DNA from: [Clostridium] ultunense DSM 10521
Lineage (GTDB): Bacteria > Bacillota > Clostridia > Tissierellales > Tepidimicrobiaceae
Length of the DNA stretch: 59,160 nucleotides
Direction of reading: 5' to 3'
Assembly (NCBI RefSeq): GCF_000511955.1
Contig: NZ_AZSU01000001.1
Coordinates: 495,635-554,794 of the forward strand
The translations under genes were made by a program, and so were the position numbers. Shown in pieces: positions 8,131-18,300 of this stretch; position 1 is the stretch's first letter; every line of letters starts with the position of its first letter. The notes under the pieces are model-generated. The model had not been told where the DNA came from. It was given only the letters and a program-made list of their open reading frames with translations, and did not search any database.

Positions 8131-9822
8131 ATGAATTTTTTAGACAAATACAAATACTGGCTAAATAATGGATATTTTGACGAAGAAACTAAAAGGGAAT
8201 TAAAAGCCATTAAAGATGATGAAATGGAAATAGAAGATAGATTCCATAAAGATTTAACCTTTGGAACTGCTGGGCTAAGGGGTAAAATTGGTGCAGGAAG
8301 CAATAGGATGAACAGGTACACTGTATCTTTAGCTACTCAAGGATTAGCAGATACCATCGTAAATAAAGGAAAAGAGGCTATGGAAAGGGGAGTAGCCATA
8401 GCTTATGATGTTAGACATTTTTCTAAAGAGTTTTCACATATAGCAGCTAGGGTTTTAGCAGCTAATGGTATAAAGGTCTATTTATTTGATGATATAAGGC
8501 CTACACCACTTTTATCCTATACTATAAGAAGATTGAACACAATCTCCGGAATAGTTATTACTGCTAGTCATAATCCAAAAGATTATAACGGTTATAAAGT
8601 ATATTGGGAAGAAGGTTCCCAAATATTAGATGATATAGCCGAAGAGATCCTTAACAATATAAACAATATTGGAGACTTTTCCAATATTGAACTAATTGAT
8701 TTAGAAGAAGGAATAGAAAAAGGACTTATCCAGTATATAGGCAAAGAGATTGATGATGAATATGTGGAAAAGGTAAAAAAATTAGGGATAAACGATGATA
8801 TAGATAAAGAAATCAAGATTGTCTATACACCATTAAATGGTACAGGAAATAAATTGGTTAGGAGAGTATTAAAAGAAAGAAACTTCACAGAAGTATATGT
8901 AGTACCTGAACAGGAAAAACCAGATCCAGATTTTACTACTGTAGGATATCCAAATCCTGAAGATGTTAAAGCTTTTGAATATGCTAAAATATATGGTAAA
9001 GAAAAGGAGGCAGATATTTTAATAGCAACAGATCCAGATTGTGACCGGGTAGCTTGTATGGTTAAAGATGATAATGGGGAATATGTGTTTTTAAATGGGA
9101 ATCAAACAGGAGCTTTACTAGTAGATTATATATTATCATCCAAAGATAAGAAAGATACTATTCCTAAAAATGGAGCCATAGTTAAAAGTATAGTAACAGG
9201 AGATTTAAGTAGAGCAATTGCAGAGGATTATAATGTGACTACTTTAGAAACTCTTACTGGCTTCAAACATATATGTGGAAAGGCTAATGAATTCGACAAA
9301 ACTCATGAACATACCTTTATTTTTGGATATGAGGAAAGTATAGGTTATGTTTATAGTACCATTGTTAGGGATAAAGATGGAGTTATTTCCTCTATGTTAA
9401 TAGCGGAAATGGCTGCTTTCTACAAGGAAAAAGGGAAAAAACTATTAAATAGATTAGAAGAATTATATGAACAATATGGTTATTATTTTGAAAAGCTAAT
9501 TTCCATAGTATTGGAAGGAGTTGAAGGACAGGAAAGGATTAAAAGAATAATGGATTCTTTTAGAAAGACCCCTATTATCTCCATCGAGGATATGAAATTA
9601 GCAAAGGCTATAGATTATTTAAGAGATGAGACAGGAAATCCCAAATCCAATGTATTAAAATATTTCTTTAATGATGGTTCTTGGTATGCAGTTAGACCAT
9701 CAGGAACAGAGCCAAAGATAAAAATATATATCTATTCAAAGGGAGAAAATAAAATCTCATCGGAAGAAAAGATTAGATTAATAGAAAAAGCAACAATGGA
9801 TAGGATTAAATCTATAAGATAA
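8131..9822 (+). CDS. pgcA: Phosphohexomutase (phosphoglucomutase/phosphomannomutase, PgcA type)
   Basis: The 563-residue protein is an alpha-D-phosphohexomutase of the long Firmicute type. All four active-site loops are seen in order: the phosphoserine loop TASHNPKDYNG with Ser146, the metal loop DPDCDR at 301-306, the sugar loop GYEESIGY, and the phosphate loop RPSGTEPKIK near the C-terminus. It should interconvert glucose 6-phosphate and glucose 1-phosphate (and perhaps the mannose pair), the entry to nucleotide sugars. The downstream nucleotidyltransferase fusion and glucan synthase fit this supply role. A terminator at 9826-9860 follows, so the later genes may use their own promoter or read-through. 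Confidence 0.9.
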   Translation: MNFLDKYKYWLNNGYFDEETKRELKAIKDDEMEIEDRFHKDLTFGTAGLRGKIGAGSNRMNRYTVSLATQGLADTIVNKGKEAMERGVAIAYDVRHFSKEFSHIAARVLAANGIKVYLFDDIRPTPLLSYTIRRLNTISGIVITASHNPKDYNGYKVYWEEGSQILDDIAEEILNNINNIGDFSNIELIDLEEGIEKGLIQYIGKEIDDEYVEKVKKLGINDDIDKEIKIVYTPLNGTGNKLVRRVLKERNFTEVYVVPEQEKPDPDFTTVGYPNPEDVKAFEYAKIYGKEKEADILIATDPDCDRVACMVKDDNGEYVFLNGNQTGALLVDYILSSKDKKDTIPKNGAIVKSIVTGDLSRAIAEDYNVTTLETLTGFKHICGKANEFDKTHEHTFIFGYEESIGYVYSTIVRDKDGVISSMLIAEMAAFYKEKGKKLLNRLEELYEQYGYYFEKLISIVLEGVEGQERIKRIMDSFRKTPIISIEDMKLAKAIDYLRDETGNPKSNVLKYFFNDGSWYAVRPSGTEPKIKIYIYSKGENKISSEEKIRLIEKATMDRIKSIR

Positions 9823-9825
9823 CGG

Positions 9826-9860
9826 AAAACCTTCCCAGATTTAAAATGGGAAGGTTTTTT
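9826..9860 (+). terminator. Rho-independent terminator after the phosphohexomutase gene
   Basis: AAAACCTTCCCA at 9826-9837 pairs with TGGGAAGGTTTTTT at 9847-9860, with a nine-base loop and a U-run. Confidence 0.8.
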
Positions 9861-9921
9861 ATGTATAAAATTAGGGAAAGTTCCACAAGATATCCATGTA
9901 TGAGTATTAGGCAATAAAGGA

Positions 9922-12354
9922 GTGATTACTATTAAAGGGGTAATTATGTCTGGAGGAATTGGTACCCGGCTTAGGCCATTAACCTGTGATTTACCTAAGC
10001 CAATGGTACCAATTTTTAACAAACCAGTTATGGAATATGGAATAGAATTATTGAAAAAGCATGGAATAAAGGATATTGCAGTTACATTACATTATCTACC
10101 TAATATGATTATGGATTATTTTGGCTCTGGTTCCAAATTTGATGTTAATATTAAATATTATATAGAGGAAAAGCCCTTAGGCACAGGAGGCAGTGTAAAG
10201 AATGCTGATGATTTCCTGGATACTACTATTGTTGTAATAAGCGGAGATGCTTTTACTGATATAGATTTAAAAAAAGCCTACGATTTCCACGTTGAAAAAG
10301 GATCTAAAGCCACATTGATTTTAAAAAAAGAGCCTATTCCATTAGAATATGGTTTGGTGGTAACCAATGAAGATGGAAAGATTATACGATTTTTAGAAAA
10401 ACCTAGCTGGGGAGAAGTATTTAGTGACACCATTAACACAGGAATATATATATTGGAGCCAGAGGTTTTTCAATATTATAAAAAAGGCCAAAATTTCGAC
10501 TTCAGTAAGGATTTATTCCCTAAATTGCTGGAAGACGGAGTACCTATCTATGGATATATAACAGAAGAATATTGGTGTGATGTTGGTGATTTAAGTACCT
10601 ACATAAATACTCATAAAGATATATTGAGCCAGAAAAGTAAAAAGTATCTTTTAGAAGACAATCAAGGGGAAGGTATCTGGGCTGGAGAAGGAACCATAAT
10701 TGAAAGAGGTGCTAAAATATATCCACCTGTATATATAGGAAGAAACTCTGTAATAAAGGCTCAAGCAAGTCTAGAGCCTTATACGGTAATTGGGAATAAC
10801 TGTAGTATAGGAGAGGGTAGTTCTATAAAAAGGAGTATTATTTGGGACAATGTAGATATTTCAAATAACTGTGAAATTAGAAAAGCTGTCATATGTAATA
10901 ATGTAAAAATAGATGAAAGAAATAGAATATTTGAAGGAACTGTAATAGGTGCACATTCTAAAATACTTAAAAACAGCACCATTAAACCTGGAGTTAAGAT
11001 ATGGCCACACAAGACCATAGATGAGAATATTACTCTAAATGAAAATATGGTATGGGAAGAAAAAGCATCTAGAAAGCTTTTTGGCTCTAGGAATATTTCT
11101 GGCATTTATAATGCTACTATAACTCCAGAAATAGCTGTTAAGCTGGGAACTAGTTTAGCTACAGTAATCAAAAGTAAAGGTATTTATATAGTAAATAGCG
11201 ATGAGCATAATCTATCTAAATCCATAAAATCCTCTATTATATCTGGAATTTTATCTACTGGATCTTTGGTAATCAATATTGAAGATAGTACCATGCCTAT
11301 GTGTAGATTCGGAGTAAAACATTTTAAAGCAGATGGCGGAGTTCAGATAAGGACAGATGAATATAATAAAAATCTAGTATATATAGAAATAATAAATGAT
11401 AAGGGAGGAAATATTGATAAAGGAACGGAAAGAAAAATTGAAAACACTATGATCATAGAAGATTATAAAAGGTGTAGCGGTGATGAAATAGAGGATATAG
11501 TTAATATTTATAATTTTTCATCCATCTATCTAAAAGAAGGTATAGAAAGACTAAAAAATGTCCATAAAATTAGAAATAAAAAGCCTAAACTGATTATTGC
11601 CGCTCCATCTAATAATATTGTCAGATTAGCAGAAAGATATTTGAATAAAATAGGTTGTAATGTTATGGTGGCAGAATATAGAAATGGTTTAGAAATAGAA
11701 GACATGAAAAACTTAGTATTAGAGGAAGATGGAGATTTAGGTATTCTCTATAGTGAAGATTGTGAAAGAATTGCTTTAACCGATGGGTTTAATATTGTCC
11801 AGGATGAAAAATATTATCTATTATCATTACTAATAGGTTTTAAAACTGGAGAGATTAAAGAAGCGGTAATACCTTATAATTTTCCTAGGATTGTTGAAAA
11901 GATAGCAAAAAAATATAATAGCAAGACTATCTATACTAAATCCAATATTTCTGATTTAATTCAAACTATAGTCAATAAAGAATTGGATTTTCAATTTGTG
12001 TTAAGTTTTGATGGTATTTGGGCTACAGGAAAAATCATTGATTATATAATGGATAACGATATAGTATTAAATAAATTGCTTCAAGAATTACCTGAGTATT
12101 TCTATTTTAAGAAAGAAATACCCTGTAAATGGGATAATAAAGGAAATATCATTAGAAGATTGACAGAAGATAGAAAAGAAGGTGTAGAACTTAAAGAAGG
12201 AATTAGATTTATTGATGACAAAGGTTGGGCATTAATAATTCCAGATGAAGAAAAGCCAAGGTTTAATCTATATATAGAAGGTAATGATGAAGAGTATGCA
12301 GAAGAATTATGGGAAAAATATGATAATAAAATAAGGAGATTGTTAAAGGATTAA
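9922..12354 (+). CDS. Nucleotidyltransferase / left-handed beta-helix / phosphohexomutase-like fusion
   Basis: The 810-residue fusion has three parts. Residues 1-240 are a sugar-phosphate nucleotidyltransferase with GGIGTRLRPLT and the lysine of DLPKPM, and residues 250-370 carry hexapeptide repeats (left-handed beta-helix). Residues 385-810 have the layout of a phosphohexomutase. This architecture is known for mannose-1-phosphate guanylyltransferase/phosphomannomutase-like proteins. The mutase part looks inactive: where TASHNP is expected the sequence reads ADGGVQIRTDEYNKN, and the metal loop reads SEDCER instead of DPDADR. The start is unusual: GTG 9922 lies inside the GGAG motif. The residue where homologues have Met (MKGVIM) is ATT 9931, eight bases after GGAG. 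ATG 9946 would delete the first beta strand. The likely role is NDP-sugar supply for the glucan synthase. Confidence 0.8.
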   Translation: MITIKGVIMSGGIGTRLRPLTCDLPKPMVPIFNKPVMEYGIELLKKHGIKDIAVTLHYLPNMIMDYFGSGSKFDVNIKYYIEEKPLGTGGSVKNADDFLDTTIVVISGDAFTDIDLKKAYDFHVEKGSKATLILKKEPIPLEYGLVVTNEDGKIIRFLEKPSWGEVFSDTINTGIYILEPEVFQYYKKGQNFDFSKDLFPKLLEDGVPIYGYITEEYWCDVGDLSTYINTHKDILSQKSKKYLLEDNQGEGIWAGEGTIIERGAKIYPPVYIGRNSVIKAQASLEPYTVIGNNCSIGEGSSIKRSIIWDNVDISNNCEIRKAVICNNVKIDERNRIFEGTVIGAHSKILKNSTIKPGVKIWPHKTIDENITLNENMVWEEKASRKLFGSRNISGIYNATITPEIAVKLGTSLATVIKSKGIYIVNSDEHNLSKSIKSSIISGILSTGSLVINIEDSTMPMCRFGVKHFKADGGVQIRTDEYNKNLVYIEIINDKGGNIDKGTERKIENTMIIEDYKRCSGDEIEDIVNIYNFSSIYLKEGIERLKNVHKIRNKKPKLIIAAPSNNIVRLAERYLNKIGCNVMVAEYRNGLEIEDMKNLVLEEDGDLGILYSEDCERIALTDGFNIVQDEKYYLLSLLIGFKTGEIKEAVIPYNFPRIVEKIAKKYNSKTIYTKSNISDLIQTIVNKELDFQFVLSFDGIWATGKIIDYIMDNDIVLNKLLQELPEYFYFKKEIPCKWDNKGNIIRRLTEDRKEGVELKEGIRFIDDKGWALIIPDEEKPRFNLYIEGNDEEYAEELWEKYDNKIRRLLKD

Positions 12355-12388
12355 TTTAACAATCTAGCAGTGAAAGGGAGGACAAAAG

Positions 12389-15300
12389 ATGTGGACAAAA
12401 TATATTAATAGGTCATTGGTGGAGGAAGAAGAAATCCATACTCTATATAAAATTGTTAGAAAGGCCAATACTAAAAGGTTCTTTTTAAATAGGTTAGACC
12501 AAAGTTTTAAGAAGATAGAGAAGGCATATTTAAAATTTAATAGGGATATATCCAAAGGGCAGGCTTTACCAAAAGGTACAGACTGGCTGCTGGATAATTT
12601 TTATTTAATAGAGCTAATATATAAAGAGCTAAGGGCGAATATAAAAAAAGAAAAAAAGATTGTATTAAAGATTATAGAGACAGGCAAATATAAAGGGTAT
12701 CCCAGAGTTTATCTATTAGCCTTAGAACTAATTTCCCAAGGATCAGGAAGCATAACAGAGGAAAACCTAATAAGCTTTATTAATGACTTTCAAAGGGAAG
12801 ATATATTAGCCTTAGAGGAGATAGTCCAGTTTTCAAGATATATCACTTTAGGTCTTATGGAGTGGATTGGAAATATTTCATTTAACTTTCTAAAAATCAA
12901 TGAAGCTTGGGGAAAAGTAGATAATATAGATCTATCTATAGAAGATAATATTGAAGAGATTATTGAAAATGTACCTAGTATGAACTCCATACAAATAGAA
13001 AAGATAGTTAGGAAAATAAGGGAGGAAAAGGAAAACTTTCAAACAATATTAGATAGAATAAATAAAAAGCTAGATTATTATGGAAGAAGTATTGAAGAAA
13101 CTTTAGAAAATGAATATACTATTCAATCTAAATTTAAAATATCCTTAGGATATTGTATGACATCTTTAAGGAACCTTTCCTCCCTAAATTGGGAGAATAT
13201 TTTCCATTCTATATGTATTGTGGAAAGGGTACTTATCGAAGACCCGGTAAAAATATATGAAAATATGGATTCTCAATCAAAAAGCTATTATAGGCATGAA
13301 ATTCAAAGGTTGGCAGATAGATTCAATGTTCAGGAAATACTATTATCTAAAAAGGCATTGGAATTTGCTAAGAAAGAATGGGAAAAAGGAAGTAGAGATA
13401 AAAAAGCCCACATTGGATATTACCTTATAGATAAAGGAAGAGAGAGATTATTTAATTTTTTTAATAAAAGTAATAAAAATCCCAGCATTTATTTAAATCC
13501 ATATAGTTATTATTTGCCAATAGTTTTGTCTTCCCTGTTAATAACAGTTCTTTTTAGTAAATATGGATATAATAAAGGAAATATCTATTGGGGTATTCTA
13601 ATTTTTTTTGTAATAATTGTTCCAACTATGACGATTTCCATAAACTTATTTAATTACCTTTATTCTAAAAGATTTAGGCCTAAAGTTTTACCTAAAGTCG
13701 ATTATAAAGAAGGAATCCCTAAAGAATTGGCAACCTTTGTTGTTATACCTACTTTGCTACCTAATGAAGATAGGGTAGAGGAATTAGCTAGAAATTTGGA
13801 AATATACTATCTATCAAATAGATTAGAGAATATATACTTTGGAATAGTAGGGGATTTTAAAGATAGTGACAATAAGATAGCCTTAGAAGATGAAAGAATA
13901 ATAGATAAAGGGCTAAAGGTAATAAAGGAGCTAAATGATAAATATGCTGCAGATGATGAGATATTCTATTTCTTTCATAGAGAGAGGGTTTATTCTGCAA
14001 CCCAAGAGAGATGGATGGGATGGGAAAGGAAAAGAGGAGCTTTAGTCGAGTTAAACAACCTTCTTATAGGAGATGAAGATACTAGTTTTAATATTATTTC
14101 AGGAGATATTTCAAAACTTAAAGGAAAAATCAAATATATTATTACTTTAGATGCAGATACTAAATTACCTATAGAGGGAGCAAAAAAACTAATAGGTACT
14201 ATTTCCCATCCTTTAAACAAAGCTATTATAGATAAAGGTAAAAAGATAGTCAAAGAAGGATATGGAATAATCCAGCCGAGAATATTGGTGGACATCGAAA
14301 GTAGCAACAAATCTCTATTTACACGAATATTTGCTGGAGCAGGAGGAATAGATCCTTATAGTACAGCAGTATCGGATATTTACCAAGATCTATTTGGGGA
14401 AGCTATATTTACAGGAAAAGGAATTTATGATTTAGAAGTATTTAGAAGATGTATAAATGATGTAGTTCCTGAAAATGCTGTACTTAGCCATGATCTTCTA
14501 GAAGGAAGTTTGATCCGAGTAGGACTAGCAACGGATATAGAATTGATAGACGGATATCCTGAAAAATATAGTTCTTATATTATGAGACAACATAGATGGG
14601 TTAGGGGAGATTGGCAATTAATAAAATGGCTTGCTGGAGAATACGGAAAATCTATATCACCTTTATCTAAATGGAAGATTTTAGATAATCTAAGAAGAAG
14701 CCTTTTGCCTGTATCTTTGATATTGACCATATTTTTAGGTTTAACATTTTTCCCTGGAAATATTTTTGTCTGGATAGGATTAGCACTGACCGTTTTACTA
14801 TTACCTATAATAATAATGGCAATAGAAGCTTTGCTGTATAGAAAATATAAAATTGAGAAGATGAAACTGAATGGGAATATAATATATGGTTATAAAACCC
14901 ATCTATATCAAGGATTATTAACTTTTATGTTTTTACCTCATGAAGGGTTAATGATGGTAGATGCTATAGTAAGAACTCTATACAGGGTATTGGTTTCTAA
15001 GAAAAATCTATTGGAGTGGACAACTGCCTTTGATATGGAAAGAAAACTGGGGAATGATATGACCAGCTATTTTAAATTGATGAGAGGAAACTTTATTATA
15101 TCTCTAATACTAATAGTTCTTACCTATATATTTAATCCATCTAATACAATCATTAGCTTAATTATCGGTATATTTTGGTCTTTAGGACCTGTTGTAGCCT
15201 ATGAGATCAGTAAAGAAGAAATTGAAATTACAGAGAGAGGGGAAGAAGAACTAAAATTATTAAAGGAAATTGGAGGAAAAACTTGGAAGTTTTATAAAAC

Positions 15301-18300
15301 CTTTACAGATAGTAAGAACAATTTTTTGCCACCAGATAACTTTCAAGAATATCCCTATAATGGAGTAGCAAATAGGACCTCTCCTACAAATATAGGTTTC
15401 TATTTGCTTTCCATACTCTCTAGCAGGGATATGGGCTTCATAACCACGGAAAAAATGGTAGTTTTGGTGGAACTAACCTTAGATACTATAGAAAAAATGG
15501 AAAAATGGGAAGGACATTTATATAACTGGTATGATACGGAAACTTTAGAACCTTTAAGACCAGTTTTTGTCTCTACAGTAGATAGTGGGAATTTTATTTC
15601 CTACCTGATAGTACTTAAAGAAGGATTAAAAGAATATAAAGAAGATTTTAATGAAATTAAAAAGGTAGAGAATTTAATAGATAGAATAGAAGATATAATT
15701 GATAATACTAAATTTACTCCACTATATGATGAGGTAAAAGATCTCTTTTATATAGGTTACAATGTAAAAGAAGGGAAGGTATTAAACTCCCATTACGATT
15801 TATTAGCTTCTGAGGCTAGGATTTCATCTTATATTGCCATATCAAAGGGTGAGGTGCCCCTAAAGCATTGGGAAAGGCTAGGTAAATCCATAATCATGGA
15901 AAATAGTCATATAAGTCTTGCCTCTTGGTCTGGAACTATGTTTGAGTATCTAATGCCTGCTTTAGTATTGAAAAATTATAAAAATACTCTATTAGATGAA
16001 ACCTATAAAACATCAATTAATATTCAAATAGATTATGGAAAGAAAAACAATGTACCTTGGGGAATTTCCGAATCAGGATTTTTTGCTTTCGACAATAGGC
16101 TCAATTACCAGTATAAGGCTTTTGGAGTTCCAGCCTTAGGTTTTCAAAGAGGGTTAAAGGATGAATTGGTCATATCTCCATATTCTACCTTTTTAGCATT
16201 AAGATTTGAATCGGAGGAAGTTTTAGCCAATATAAAAAGGCTTAAAGAAGAAGGTTTAGAAGGAGAATATGGGTTTTATGAAGCTATAGACTATAGTATC
16301 AACAGATTGCCTTCCCATTTAGATAAAGGTATAGTTAAATCCTATATGAGTCATCATCAAGGGATGATATTTGCGGCTATAAACAATTTTATCAACAAGG
16401 ATATATTAATTGATAGATTTCATAGAGACCCTCAGATGAAATGTGGAGAATTCCTATTACAGGAAAAAATTCCTTTAAATCCAATTATATCTAAGGAGAA
16501 GGAGAATCTAGAGGAGATAGATATTGAAAGGAAAAGGGAAGAAAAATTAGTAAAAAGGATATACGGAAAGGAAGATCTTCAGGATATTAAATGCCATCTT
16601 CTGTCCTCTAATACCTATACTCTAATGATTAATAATAGGGGAGAAGGATTTTCAAAAAATAGGGATATATTTATCAATAGATGGAGAAAGGATTATCTAT
16701 CAATTCCCTATGGACAGTTTATATATATCAAAGATGTAAAAAATAATAATTTATGGTCTACGACCTATGCGCCTACTTATAAAGAATCAGATTATTATAA
16801 TGTGGAGTTTTCAACCTATAAGGCTAGTTTTAGGCGGAAAGATGGGCATATTGAAACTAAAATGGACATATTCCTATTACCGGAAGAAATTGGGGAAATA
16901 AGGAAGGTTAGATTAATAAATAATGGAGATGAAGAATCCATTCTCGAGGCTATAAGTTATTTTGAAATAGTAGGTGAAAAGTTAGCCTCGGATTTGGCTC
17001 ATCCTGCTTTCAACAATCTCTTTATCAAAACGGAAGCCCTTGAGGAAGAAGAAGGAATTTTAGCCAATAGAAGAAAAAGGGATGAGAAAGGGGAAGATAT
17101 ATGGATTCTTCATGGAGTAAGGATGTTCAATAATGGGGAAGAAAAATTTCAATATGAAACCAATAGAGGAAATTTCATTGGTAGGGGCAATTCCCTAGAC
17201 AGTCCTAAAGGAATATTTAAAGGGCTTACCAATACTACCGGAGTAGTATTAGATCCGATTATGAGTATAGGAAAAAAGATAAAATTAAAGCCTAAGGAAA
17301 AGGTGGATATATTTTTTATTACAGCTCTGACTAGGACTAAAGATGAAGCTATAGAAATATTGAAGAAATATAATAATAAGTCTAGTATAAAAATGGCAAT
17401 AGATCTTTATAAGACTAAATCTCAAACGGAAATGGGATATCTAAATCTAAACAGGTCCAATTCAAAATTATATGAAGGGTTACTTCCTTATTTATTCTAC
17501 CTAGATGAGAATATAAAAGATTCCTATGCTTCAATACTAAAACAGAATATAAAGGGAAAAGAAGGATTATGGGCCTATGGTATTTCTGGAGATAATCCAA
17601 TAATATTAGCTACTATTAAGTCCATGGAAGGTATTGGTACCTTAATCCAGTTATTGGATCTTCATGAGTATTGGTCTTATAAGGGATTGACAGTGGATTT
17701 AGTTATATTGAATGAGGAAGATAGTATCTATTATCAGCCTTTATTTGAAAATATACGAGAAATAGTCTATGAAAGAAGAGGCAAAGTAGTCGACATTCCA
17801 GGAGGAGTATTTATTAGAAATATAAATACTATGCCAGAAGAGGATTTATTCCTATTCTTCAAATGGGCAACGATAATAATTAAAACGGAAGAAGGGCCTA
17901 GGATTAAAAAAATTACAACAGAACCAATCCCCATTAGAGAATATAATAAGGAATTAGTAGAATATCCTAAAAAAGATATAACGTTGGATTTAGAATACTT
18001 CAACGGATATGGTGGGTTTTCAGAGGATGGTAAGGAGTATATAATAAAACTTTCAAAGGATGTAAACACTCCCTTGCCTTGGATAAATGTATTGGCCAAT
18101 AGGGATTTTGGAACCATAATTACTGAACAAGGTAGTGGATTTACCTGGTCTAAAAATAGTAGGGAAAACAAGTTAACCCCCTGGTATAACGACCCAATAA
18201 TAGAAAGGCCAGGAGAAATAGTATATTTAGTAGATGACAATACTGGGGCAATTTGGACCATTACTCCTAAACCTATTCGAGATGATAGGGATTATATGGT

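Noticed and set aside
17767-18261. Long open frame on the minus strand inside the glucan synthase gene
   Set aside because: It lies entirely opposite a large, well-supported gene, has no ribosome-binding site and a Ser/Pro/Leu-rich composition typical of antisense shadows. The same holds for 19108-19698 and other antisense frames in real genes.
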